A stretch of DNA of 42,710 bases from Lachnospiraceae bacterium. Lineage in GTDB: Bacteria > Bacillota > Clostridia > Lachnospirales > Lachnospiraceae. The stretch lies in the NCBI GenBank assembly GCA_017436305.1, contig JAFSDJ010000092.1, forward strand, positions 1 through 42,710, given 5' to 3'. Position 1 is the stretch's first letter; the number at the start of each line of letters is the position of its first letter. The notes beneath the pieces are model-generated. The model made no database searches. It had not been told where the DNA came from and worked only from the letters and a program-made list of their open reading frames with translations. Below, one piece after another: positions 32,683 through 40,653 of the stretch. The translations under genes and the position numbers were made by a program.

Positions 32683-33081
32683 TTAAATATTAACTTCTTT
32701 TTTTAACCAGTCAAGAGCTTCCTCTACAGTTGCAAAATGACCTTCTGTGATTCCTGTCTGAGAACGCTCTGTATTTTTCTGAGCCTGAACTTTTAACATG
32801 ATGGATTTGCCTTCTGCAAATGCAAATGCTTTACAACCGGCTTCTACAAATTTCTGAGTCATAACAACTAATTCTCCGCCTTCAGTAGCTGTAACAGGAC
32901 TCATCTGAGAACAATCGGCAATATAAGCCCAGCCTGTGCTTTTCCAAGCTTTTGCCTCAGATATAACCGTCTCCGTAAGCCATTTCAATTCATCAATATT
33001 TGTTTTGCCAACACCTGCAGAAAGTACGATTTTTCTTCCGGGAATTGTTTCAACTGATTGTGCACCATTTTTCTTAGCCAT
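32683..33081 (-). CDS. STAS/SpoIIAA-like small protein
   Basis: A 132-residue soluble protein. Alternating strands and helices (WAYIADCSQMSPVTATEGGE, then KAFAFAEGKSIMLKVQAQ and ATVEEALDWL at the end) resemble the STAS/SEC14-like SpoIIAA family. The usual phosphorylatable serine of true anti-anti-sigma factors cannot be placed with certainty, so its partner and role are unknown. An AAAGGAGAG site precedes the ATG. It is monocistronic, with a terminator at 32606-32655 and an inverted repeat around its likely -10. Confidence 0.6.
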   Translation of the reverse strand: MAKKNGAQSVETIPGRKIVLSAGVGKTNIDELKWLTETVISEAKAWKSTGWAYIADCSQMSPVTATEGGELVVMTQKFVEAGCKAFAFAEGKSIMLKVQAQKNTERSQTGITEGHFATVEEALDWLKKEVNI

Positions 33082-33119
33082 AATGTTCTCTCCTTTAGTA
33101 ACGTTTATCTTAGATTATT

Positions 33120-33160
33120 AGATTTTTCATTATAAATAATTAATTAGCTGTGAAAAATCT
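33120..33160 (-). promoter_or_regulatory. Promoter of the STAS-like gene flanked by 10-bp inverted repeat
   Basis: Read on the minus strand, TATAAT lies at 33129-33134; the -35 is weak (TTTTCA or TTTTTC near 33151-33157). AGATTTTTCA (33120-33129) and TGAAAAATCT (33151-33160) are perfect inverted copies with centres 31 bp apart, one at the -10 and one at the -35. This is a likely dimer or looping operator. Confidence 0.55.
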
Positions 33161-33420
33161 GAATATTAATAAAATTATAAGATAAAACCAGGATGATGTC
33201 AATAAATATTCAGACATCTTTAGCAAGTACTAAAAAGAAAAAAGAAATTTAGGGAAGGTTATATTACTTTCTACATACTTTATTATATGGGTTGTAGCGA
33301 TGCTTGTTTTCTGGAAAACAACGGGACCAATCACATGGGAACAGCAACTTTTACATGTCGTTTTCCTAATTTAATGTATATGGTGTTAGGTATTTTTGTA
33401 TAACCAGTTGATATAAAAGA
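33161..33420. other. Gene-poor stretch with possible membrane-protein fragment
   Basis: No complete gene is present. On the + strand, a reading frame from about 33231 to 33374 contains hydrophobic, coding-like sequence (VILLSTYFIIWVVAMLVFW, then TWEQQLLHVVFLI before TAA at 33372-33374). Its only internal ATG gives 24 residues, and there is no ribosome binding site. I read it as a remnant of a small membrane protein, or chance; it cannot be identified. Confidence 0.3.
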
Positions 33421-33451
33421 AAGGGTATGCCCACAATTTTGGCATACCCTT
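33421..33451 (-). terminator. Terminator of the rubrerythrin gene
   Basis: AAGGGTATGCC (33421-33431) and GGCATACCCTT (33441-33451) form a perfect 11-bp stem with a 9-nt loop. On the minus strand it is followed by TTTCTTTTATA. It lies 37 bp beyond the rubrerythrin stop codon. Confidence 0.9.
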
Positions 33452-33488
33452 AAATTTTTGAAAGTATTGTTTTTTACTAAGTTTTTAA

Positions 33489-34028
33489 TTAACCAAAGTA
33501 TCTGGCAAGTAAACCTTCAAAAGCCTTACCATGTCTAGCTTCGTCTCTAGCCATTTCATGAACGGTATCATGAATCGCATCTAAGTTAAGTTCTTTTGCA
33601 CGTTTTGCAAGATCAAATTTACCTGCTGTAGCTCCGTTTTCAGCTTCCACTCTCATTTCAAGGTTTTTCTTTGTGCTGTCTGTTACTACTTCACCTAATA
33701 ATTCAGCAAATTTTGCTGCATGTTCAGCTTCTTCCCAAGCTGCTTTTTCCCAGTATAACCCAATTTCAGGATAACCTTCTCTATGAGCTACTCTTGCCAT
33801 AGCAAGGTACATACCTACTTCTGAACATTCGCCGTTGAAGTTTGCTCTAAGATCTTCAATAATATCTTCAGGTGCGCCCTGAGCTACACCTACAACGTGC
33901 TCAGCAGCCCATTGTCTTTCACCGCTCTGTGCAGTAAATTTTTCAGCTGGAACGCCACACTGTGGGCATTTTTCCGGTGCTGAATCTCCTTCGTGAACAT
34001 AACCGCATACTTGACATACAAATTTCAT
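33489..34028 (-). CDS. rbr: Reverse rubrerythrin (peroxide-reducing)
   Basis: A 179-residue protein with the rubredoxin-like domain first ([10 protein letters not shown] and CPQCGVPAE, four Cys binding one iron) and a ferritin-like four-helix domain second, with carboxylate/His ligands ([34 protein letters not shown]). This is the reverse order of classic rubrerythrin, as in clostridial revRbr/NADH peroxidase. Such proteins reduce hydrogen peroxide (and oxygen) with electrons from NADH via partner proteins, in the cytoplasm. The start at 34028 is preceded by AAAGGAG; a longer open frame to 34139 lacks such a site and would add an unrelated N-terminus. It lies downstream of perR on the same strand and is probably in its regulon. 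Confidence 0.92.
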   Translation of the reverse strand: MKFVCQVCGYVHEGDSAPEKCPQCGVPAEKFTAQSGERQWAAEHVVGVAQGAPEDIIEDLRANFNGECSEVGMYLAMARVAHREGYPEIGLYWEKAAWEEAEHAAKFAELLGEVVTDSTKKNLEMRVEAENGATAGKFDLAKRAKELNLDAIHDTVHEMARDEARHGKAFEGLLARYFG

Positions 34029-34115
34029 AATCTTTTTCTCCTTTTCTTTACATAAAATATTGTTAATTGTTATTTTTTTACACAGGAAATTTCTCTGAAC
34101 TTTCCTATATATTAG

Positions 34116-34132
34116 ATAGCACTTGGTGCTAT
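34116..34132 (-). repeat. Short hairpin between perR and rubrerythrin gene
   Basis: ATAGCAC (34116-34122) and GTGCTAT (34126-34132) form a perfect 7-bp stem with a 3-nt loop and no U-tract. It could be a processing or attenuation point between perR and the rubrerythrin gene. A second, weaker dyad (AGGAAA/TTTCCT on the minus strand, 34084-34106) follows. Confidence 0.5.
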
Positions 34133-34162
34133 GATGCACAGCTTGCGGAAAAGTAGCATTTG

Positions 34163-34558
34163 CTAACTCATTTCCCCTTTAGTGCAATCCGGACATTTAC
34201 CATAAAAATAAGTAACATGTCCTGTTATCTTTCCTGAAAAATGGGAATCGGCTAAAGAAGTAAGACCTTCTAAACCGTCTATCTCCAAGTCCATTACCCG
34301 GCCACAGCCTTGACATATAAAATGAAGGTGAGGCATTACATTGCCGTCAAAATGGTCTACTCCGTCTCCCAGTCGAAGTCTTAAAATTTCGCCCTTATCG
34401 GACAATAAAGTCAGATTTCGGTAAACAGTGCCTAAGCTTAGATTAGGAAATTTAGAAAGAAGACCCAAATAAACCATATCGGCAGTGGGGTGATCTGTTC
34501 TTCCAATTAAAAATTCTTTAATTGCTTCTCTTTGTCTGCTGTATTTTTGTACTGCCAT
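34163..34558 (-). CDS. perR: PerR-type Fur-family peroxide regulator
   Basis: A 131-residue Fur-family repressor. The winged helix is at about 5-80 ([39 protein letters not shown]). The metal-binding dimerisation domain contains [16 protein letters not shown] and CPDC, giving the two CxxC pairs of the structural zinc site and His/Asp ligands of the regulatory site, where PerR senses peroxide by histidine oxidation. PerR is favoured over Fur or Zur by its position directly upstream of reverse rubrerythrin and by a Per-like box at its own promoter. AGGAGG-like ribosome binding site. Fur itself cannot be wholly excluded from sequence. Confidence 0.85.
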   Translation of the reverse strand: MAVQKYSRQREAIKEFLIGRTDHPTADMVYLGLLSKFPNLSLGTVYRNLTLLSDKGEILRLRLGDGVDHFDGNVMPHLHFICQGCGRVMDLEIDGLEGLTSLADSHFSGKITGHVTYFYGKCPDCTKGEMS

Positions 34559-34594
34559 TATTACCTCCCATCTTATATTGAATTTTACAGGTTA

Positions 34595-34621
34595 ATGTTG
34601 CAAATGTATTAGTTGCAACAT
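34595..34621 (-). repeat. Perfect 9-bp-arm palindrome in the perR leader
   Basis: ATGTTGCAA (34595-34603) and TTGCAACAT (34613-34621) are exact inverted copies with a 9-nt centre, located between the perR promoter and its ATG. It does not resemble a Per box. It could be a second operator for an unknown regulator or an mRNA hairpin. Confidence 0.7.
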
Positions 34622-34641
34622 GCACATCATTAAAATTAAAA

Positions 34642-34686
34642 CAATAATGATTACTGTTATTATACTAAATAATAATTTTTTGTCAA
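34642..34686 (-). promoter_or_regulatory. perR promoter with Per/Fur-type box
   Basis: Read on the minus strand: TTGACA (34681-34686), 16 bp, TATAAT (34659-34664), then a 7-1-7 dyad CAGTAAT-C-ATTATTG (34642-34656) at the start site. The dyad agrees with the TTATAATnATTATAA Per-box pattern at 9 of 14 positions and is nearly symmetric. This fits autorepression by PerR. Confidence 0.7.
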
Positions 34687-34837
34687 TAAGTAAATGAAAA
34701 AAATTTTCATCAGCGAGTTTTCATGGAGAATTTAATTGTTTTTTTTGCGAAATGAACAGTAACGCAAATTTTTAGCCAAAAATATCCGGATGAATTTCAT
34801 CAAATCTCACAAATTTGTTAAAAATTATAGATTTTGG

Positions 34838-34866
34838 TTGTCTTTATTGTACAAGTTGCTTATAAT
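34838..34866 (+). promoter_or_regulatory. Promoter of the amylase transcript
   Basis: TTGTCT (34838-34843), exactly 17 bp, TATAAT (34861-34866). Transcription would begin near 34873, so the leader peptide start (34898) is about 25 nt into the mRNA. I saw no clear catabolite-response (cre) sequence. The DNA from 34687 to 34837 is AT-rich and otherwise featureless. Confidence 0.65.
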
Positions 34867-34897
34867 TTATATGTGTTAAAAACAGAGAGAGGAAATT

Positions 34898-34945
34898 ATG
34901 CCTAAAGGCAAGATTCTCAAAATCAGAAAGGGAGGTAAAAAGTGA
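34898..34945 (+). CDS. 15-residue basic leader peptide upstream of amylase
   Basis: An ATG preceded at good spacing by AGAGGA opens a 15-codon ORF encoding MPKGKILKIRKGGKK and ending in TGA at 34943-34945, one base before the amylase ATG at 34947. The last codons contain the GGGAGG ribosome binding site of the amylase gene, so ribosomes translating the leader must pass over it. This arrangement suggests translational coupling or leader-peptide control. The peptide is strongly basic (six Lys and one Arg out of 15). Whether the peptide itself has a function is unknown. Confidence 0.55.
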   Translation: MPKGKILKIRKGGKK

Positions 34946-34946
34946 C

Positions 34947-37900
34947 ATGAACATGTTACAAAAACTGCAGAAAACGGTTTCTGCAAAGGCAATTAGTATG
35001 TTGTTGGTAGTGGCGATGCTCTTTGGCGCAGTACCGGCAAATACAGTTCTCGTGGCAAATGCAGCAGGCGAGACAAATTTAAGACTCCACTTAATGGTTG
35101 CAGATAATCAGGATTTTGAATGTCCTGCATTGAATGCATGGAGTAGTAGTGGTGAACTTACCATAGAAGGAAACAGTGGAACAGTTACTCCTAAAGGATG
35201 GAGTAGTAGTGTTTCTACAATGACAAGAAGTGTTTCAGAGAATGGCATTACGGATTACAGTATTGCAATCAAAGGAAACATAGCTGGGCTACAGTTATTA
35301 GATGTGCAGACATCAAATGATAATGCCGGCAGATATCAGTCAGACGTATGGGATAATGCTATGGCAGCTTTCACAAATGAAGAGCCAACAGATCTATATG
35401 CAACCTACGATGAAGAAGAAAATACATATACATGGTATACAAATAAGGAGTGTACAGAGGAGTTAGAGCTTGCAAAACCAGCATACTTTACAGTACATTT
35501 TCTTGATAAAGATGACTGGGGATATGCCCTTGTAAATTATTGGCAACAGTCACAGATTACAATTTCAGATGTGTCAGGTGAGGGTAATAAGCCAACAAGC
35601 TGGGGAGAGGGTACTCTTGATAAGCTTGTAAAAGAAGATGTTGCAGATGAAGCAACAGGAAAAGATTGGTTCAAAGTTACATTTCAAGGAACCATTACCG
35701 GTTTCCAGATTTTAAACTCCGATGGAAATGTATTTACTATTGAAGATCAGGAAACAATTAGTAAATTAAATGCATTGACAGAAGATACACCAACGGATGT
35801 ATATCTTGTAGATGGTGTTGTTTACTTTGATAAAGAAGACATTCCTGTCAGCACAGCAACCGGCACAGACTTGACAGTTCACTTTAAAAATTCAAAGAAC
35901 TGGGAAACAGTGTATGGTAAATTTGCTTATGGAACTAACTGGACTGCTTTTGAAGGATATGAGTATTGCCTGAATGATTTAGGTGGTATTATTGAAGAAA
36001 ACAGCGAAAACGAAGGCTGGTATAGTTTCAATGTAAAAGGTAGTGGTACACAAGCTGTAAATGGTTTATTTAATGGCGGTGCCTGGGGAGATGAACTCCA
36101 GACCAATAATTACAGTATTCCAATTGTTGAGGATGGAATGGAAGCATGGGTTACATTTACTGGTGAAACAGGAAAAGATATTTCTGTTTCCTACGAAAAA
36201 CCGCAAGGCTGGGTAGATGGCGCAACAGTAGGAAAACCTGTTAATCCGGCAAGTCTCTCAAATATTAAGAGCCCGGTAATCAATGATGACGGAACTGTTA
36301 CATTCAATTTTGCCATGCCTAAATCTGACAGCAGTGATTCTGTTGCATTAATGGGTACTTTAACAGATTGGGATAACGGAGTAGAAATGGCATATGATGC
36401 CGAACAGGATATTTACACAATTACTCTTACATTAAAACCAGGTAAATATCAGTACAAATTTAAAACAGCAAATGGAAACTGGTATACAGATCCATTAAAT
36501 ACTGAATATGAATCAGAAAATAGCTTAGTAAAAGTTCCGGGTTTAACAGTAGAAGCAGATAATTTGGCAGGTATAGGTCCTGTAGAAGTTGTAGCAACGA
36601 TTCCTGAAGACAGTAATCTTACTGAAGAGGATCTTTCCTTTAGTCTTGCTGCAGTATCCGGAAATTCTGTAGATGTGGATAAACTTCATATCGAACAAGA
36701 TCCGGAAGATGGAACAAAAGCATATGTTACAGCAGATGAAGATGCAAAGAATGGTTACTTCAAAGTTGTTGTTTCATATAATGAAGATGGAGAAAATAAG
36801 ACATCTGAAGTACAGCTCTATCATACACAGAAAGCTTATTTATATGAATATACATACAAGGAAGATTCCACACACAAAGGAAAATCAGACATTTATGTAT
36901 GGTATAACTCACAGGCCGGTAATGTAGGATATTCCTTAAAAGAAGTAAATGGCGATAACATTGCTTATATTACAATTGATGACACAACCAAGAATTTTGG
37001 TTATATTGCACGTTTAGACGGTATGTGGGGCGCAACAGAGAGTGAAGATAGAGAATTTGGCGATCGTACTCTTTATGTAAACACAGATGACCTCTATACA
37101 AAGGTAAAAGGTGGAGAAGGTATCCAGAATGCATATCTTTTACCATCAGGAAAAACATCCTATGATAATGGTATTAATTTTGCATACCGTGATGATGTAC
37201 GTTTCTACAACAATACAATGGATGAGTTAGCAAACTCAGAAGTAAAAGTTTTCTACAAATTAGAGGACGATGAAACTTACACAGAAGCTGATATGGAATA
37301 TAGCGAACAGGATGAATTATTTACATACCTGGCTCCGGCAGAAGAGTTAGAAGAAGGTAACTATGAATTCTACTTTACCGTAGATGAAACAATAATTGAA
37401 GATCAGTATATGGATGGTAAGATTGAATTCAAAAAGCCTGTTTTAAATGTGGAAGCAACTGTTACTCCGGAAGAAGCAAACTATGATATGAATCCGGTAG
37501 TATCTTTTGATATTACAGTTTCAGATAATTCTGTTTCAGGAAACTATATTTCTTCCATTACAGCGGATTTGACAAACTTAGGATATGAAGGACAGGAAGT
37601 TGCTTTCTCAGCAACATCTTTAAGCGGTGTGTTATACATTGACAGGGGTGTGGCAGCAGGAGAGTATGCAGTGCCATGTACAATTACAGATATCTGGGGC
37701 AATAATACAGTAGTTGAAGTTCCGGTAAAAGTAGTAGCAAGAACAGATGCATCTCCATCATGGGATGAATCAAATATTTATTTCTTATTGACAGACCGTT
37801 TTGTAGACGGTGATTCAAGTAACAACTATGATGTAAACAAAGGTAAGATTGAGGCATATCATGGTGGTGATTTCAAGGGACTTATAAGTAAGTTACCTTA

Positions 37901-40394
37901 CTTACAGAATCTTGGTGTAAATACAATCTGGATTACTCCAATCGTAGACAATATCGAAGATGTTATGAATGCTGATTTACACCAGCAGGCATATCATGGA
38001 TATTGGGCAAAGGACTTCACAAAGATTGATGAACACTTAGGAAATACAGAAGATTTAGATAATCTTATTGATGAAGCAGAAAAACGTGGTATCAAGATTA
38101 TGGTGGATATTGTTATAAACCATGCAGGATACTACACAAATGATAACGCAAACTTTAGTGGAATGCTTCGTACAGACGAAGAATTAGTTCCAGGAGATGT
38201 AATTCTTGATGAATTAGACAATTTGCCTGATTTTAAAACAGAAGAAGAAGAAGTTCGTGCACAGTTGGTTGCATGGCAGACAGCATGGGCAAACCATGAA
38301 ACAAAGAATGGAAACAGAATCGCATACTTCCGTGTGGATACAGTAAAACATGTTGACCATGAAACATGGGCAGAATTAAAAACATCTGTAGCAAAAGATA
38401 ATCCAACCTTTAAGATGATTGGTGAGTACTTTGGTGCAAGCATTAACAATACGGGAGATTATCTTGGAAATGGACAGATGGATGCAGTTCTTGACTTTGA
38501 TTTCAAATCACAAGCAGGAAATTTCATTAGTGGAAATCTTGAAACAGTAGAAAGTGAATTAGAAGCAAGAAACAGCTTGTTAAGTAGCAGCTTAACAACC
38601 GGACAGTTCTTAAGCAGTCATGATGAGGATGGTTTCCTTGCAACAAAAGCAGGTGGAGATACTGCAAAAGCAAAAGTTGCAGCAGCTCTTCAGCTTACAG
38701 CAAAAGGTATTCCGGTTATCTATTATGGTGAAGAAGTTGCTTTATCCAGATTAAATCTTTTTGGTGATCAGGATAACAACCGCTACGATATGCAGTTTGA
38801 CAACTTAACAGCTGAGCAGAAATCTATGCTTGCTCACTATCAGAAGTTATTGGCAGCAAGAAATATGTATGCAGATGTATTTGCAGCAGGTAACCGTACA
38901 AAGGTTGCAGGTTCTGACGCAGATAAATATATTGTATTCAAGAGAAGTACAGCATCTGACAGCGTTTATGTTGCTTTAAATATAAATACAGAGCCACAAG
39001 AAGTAACATTTAGTGTAAGTGGAAATGATGTATTATACAATGCATACAGTGGTGAAAAGGTAGATGTAAAAGACGGAGAGGTTACTGTAACTATTCCGGC
39101 AAGCAAAGATGGTGGTACTGTAATTCTTGGTGCTGAAAAAACACTTTCAGGAATCACAGTTGATGCACCGGCGAAAACAGCTTACAAGAACGGCGAAGAG
39201 TTAGACTTAACAGGTCTTGTAGTAACTGGTTACTATGGCGGAAGCAGAGTAATAATTCAGTCAGATGCTTATAAGGTTGATGCATCCAAGTACAACAAGA
39301 ACGTTGCCGGAACATATGAAATCGTTGTTTCTTATGGTGGATTCAGTAAATCATTTAATGTTTCTGTTGCAAAGGCTGATGAGCAACCAAAAGAGCCGGA
39401 ACAGCCAAAAGATATTGAAGTTACTGGTGTAACATTAAGTCAGACAGAGGCATCTGTGGAAAGAGGCAAAGAGCTTACCTTAAAAGCAACTGTAGCTCCA
39501 GCTAATGCAACAAATAAATCAGTTGTCTTTACATCTGACAATGAAAAAGTTGCAACTGTAACATCTGAGGGTGTAGTAAAAGCAGTAGCAACAGGTACTG
39601 CAACCATTAAAGCTACAACTCTTAATGGTAAGAGTGCAACATGTAAGATAACTGTCATTGTTCCAGCTACAAAAGTATTTACAAACCAGAATCTGAAAAT
39701 TAAGAAAGGACAAACACTTCAGTTAACAGCAAGTGTACTTCCTGCAGATTCAACAGATAAGCTTACATGGAAATCTTCTAACACCAAGAAGGTGACTGTA
39801 ACTGAAAAAGGTAAGATTAAAGCAGTAGCAACAGGTTCTGCTACTATTACTGTTACATCTGAAAGCGGAAAGAAAGCAACATGTAAAGTAACTGTTGTAA
39901 AGAAAGCTGTTAAGGCAACTAAAGTTACCATTAAGAAAACATCTAAGACAATGAATGTTGGAGATGTTAAGCAGTTGAAAGTAACATTGAAACCATCTGG
40001 CACAACAGATACTGTAGCCTTTAAGAGCAGTAAGAAGAGCGTAATCTCTGTTGAAAAGAATGGTGTATTGACAGCTAAGAAACCAGGTAAAGCTAAGATT
40101 ACAGTGACAGCCGGCAAGAAGAAAGCGACTATCACAATCACTGTAAAACAGCCTGCAACAGCAGTAAAATTAAACAAGACTTCTGCTACAATCAAGAAGG
40201 GTAAAACATTAAAATTAAAAGCTACCTTAACACCTAAGAACTCAACAGATACATTAACATTTAAGAGCAGCAAGAAGAGTGTTGCAACTGTTAATAAAAA
40301 TGGTGTTGTAACAGCGAAAAAGAAAGGAAAAGCAACAATTACAGTTAAGACAAGCAGCGGTAAGACAGCGAAGTGTAAGATTACTGTAAAATAG
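34947..40394 (+). CDS. Giant secreted GH13 alpha-amylase with CBM-like and Ig-like repeats
   Basis: A 1815-residue exported starch-degrading enzyme. Signal peptide about 1-41 (cleavage near VANAAGE). Three starch-binding-like beta units (CBM26/25-type appearance) fill about 42-420, an E-set/CBM48-like unit about 440-532, and a PUD/CBM41-like unit about 628-735. The GH13 catalytic barrel starts near 932 with all conserved regions: DIVINHAG (His1059), FRVDTVKHVD (nucleophile Asp1131), MIGEYFG (acid/base Glu1160) and LSSHDEDG (His1225, Asp1226). After it come a Big_3-like unit (about 1400-1475) and four Big_2 repeats (about 1490-1815) that grow progressively richer in lysine. No LPxTG, so wall retention is probably electrostatic. 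The ATG lies 11 nt after GGAGG and one base after a leader-peptide stop. Confidence 0.93.
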   Translation: MNMLQKLQKTVSAKAISMLLVVAMLFGAVPANTVLVANAAGETNLRLHLMVADNQDFECPALNAWSSSGELTIEGNSGTVTPKGWSSSVSTMTRSVSENGITDYSIAIKGNIAGLQLLDVQTSNDNAGRYQSDVWDNAMAAFTNEEPTDLYATYDEEENTYTWYTNKECTEELELAKPAYFTVHFLDKDDWGYALVNYWQQSQITISDVSGEGNKPTSWGEGTLDKLVKEDVADEATGKDWFKVTFQGTITGFQILNSDGNVFTIEDQETISKLNALTEDTPTDVYLVDGVVYFDKEDIPVSTATGTDLTVHFKNSKNWETVYGKFAYGTNWTAFEGYEYCLNDLGGIIEENSENEGWYSFNVKGSGTQAVNGLFNGGAWGDELQTNNYSIPIVEDGMEAWVTFTGETGKDISVSYEKPQGWVDGATVGKPVNPASLSNIKSPVINDDGTVTFNFAMPKSDSSDSVALMGTLTDWDNGVEMAYDAEQDIYTITLTLKPGKYQYKFKTANGNWYTDPLNTEYESENSLVKVPGLTVEADNLAGIGPVEVVATIPEDSNLTEEDLSFSLAAVSGNSVDVDKLHIEQDPEDGTKAYVTADEDAKNGYFKVVVSYNEDGENKTSEVQLYHTQKAYLYEYTYKEDSTHKGKSDIYVWYNSQAGNVGYSLKEVNGDNIAYITIDDTTKNFGYIARLDGMWGATESEDREFGDRTLYVNTDDLYTKVKGGEGIQNAYLLPSGKTSYDNGINFAYRDDVRFYNNTMDELANSEVKVFYKLEDDETYTEADMEYSEQDELFTYLAPAEELEEGNYEFYFTVDETIIEDQYMDGKIEFKKPVLNVEATVTPEEANYDMNPVVSFDITVSDNSVSGNYISSITADLTNLGYEGQEVAFSATSLSGVLYIDRGVAAGEYAVPCTITDIWGNNTVVEVPVKVVARTDASPSWDESNIYFLLTDRFVDGDSSNNYDVNKGKIEAYHGGDFKGLISKLPYLQNLGVNTIWITPIVDNIEDVMNADLHQQAYHGYWAKDFTKIDEHLGNTEDLDNLIDEAEKRGIKIMVDIVINHAGYYTNDNANFSGMLRTDEELVPGDVILDELDNLPDFKTEEEEVRAQLVAWQTAWANHETKNGNRIAYFRVDTVKHVDHETWAELKTSVAKDNPTFKMIGEYFGASINNTGDYLGNGQMDAVLDFDFKSQAGNFISGNLETVESELEARNSLLSSSLTTGQFLSSHDEDGFLATKAGGDTAKAKVAAALQLTAKGIPVIYYGEEVALSRLNLFGDQDNNRYDMQFDNLTAEQKSMLAHYQKLLAARNMYADVFAAGNRTKVAGSDADKYIVFKRSTASDSVYVALNINTEPQEVTFSVSGNDVLYNAYSGEKVDVKDGEVTVTIPASKDGGTVILGAEKTLSGITVDAPAKTAYKNGEELDLTGLVVTGYYGGSRVIIQSDAYKVDASKYNKNVAGTYEIVVSYGGFSKSFNVSVAKADEQPKEPEQPKDIEVTGVTLSQTEASVERGKELTLKATVAPANATNKSVVFTSDNEKVATVTSEGVVKAVATGTATIKATTLNGKSATCKITVIVPATKVFTNQNLKIKKGQTLQLTASVLPADSTDKLTWKSSNTKKVTVTEKGKIKAVATGSATITVTSESGKKATCKVTVVKKAVKATKVTIKKTSKTMNVGDVKQLKVTLKPSGTTDTVAFKSSKKSVISVEKNGVLTAKKPGKAKITVTAGKKKATITITVKQPATAVKLNKTSATIKKGKTLKLKATLTPKNSTDTLTFKSSKKSVATVNKNGVVTAKKKGKATITVKTSSGKTAKCKITVK

Positions 40395-40422
40395 TATTAT
40401 AATTTAGTATTTTGTTCTACAA

Positions 40423-40453
40423 ATTGCCCCGGTACAAATTGTGCCGGGGCAAT
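40423..40453 (+). terminator. Terminator-like hairpin after the amylase gene
   Basis: ATTGCCCCGGTAC (40423-40435) pairs with GTGCCGGGGCAAT (40441-40453), 13 bp with one mismatch and a 5-nt loop, and is very GC-rich for this DNA. It is followed by TGTTAATA and not a T run, so termination may be incomplete. Confidence 0.7.
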
Positions 40454-40574
40454 GTTAATAAAAGCAAGACAAAGTTATTTAAATAATTGCAATACCCGGA
40501 TTAATCTCCTTTCTGAGTCCCCGTAATTCTATAAATATTTCAAATCCGCCTAAGTCAGGCTATATTTTCATAAA

Positions 40575-40630
40575 ATTTTTAGAATAATTGCGCCTATTTT
40601 TAGAATTATTTTTTTAAAGTATGCTATAAT
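40575..40630 (+). promoter_or_regulatory. Promoter with 15-bp direct repeats for the OmpR-type pair
   Basis: ATTTTTAGAATAATT (40575-40589) and ATTTTTAGAATTATT (40596-40610) differ at one base and are spaced 21 bp start to start. TATAAT follows at 40625-40630, with no consensus -35 (AGAATT at 17 bp, inside the second repeat). Direct repeats two turns apart, one over the -35, are the usual binding pattern of OmpR/PhoB-type activators, so this is a likely autoregulation site. Confidence 0.6.
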
Positions 40631-40653
40631 TTCAACAAGAAGAGGTATTTGAC

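Noticed and set aside
39719-40273. 184-codon open frame on the minus strand inside the amylase repeats
   Set aside because: It is the antisense of repetitive Lys/Thr-rich Big_2 coding sequence, which leaves the opposite strand open. There is no ribosome binding site, and the protein composition is a low-complexity mirror of the repeats.
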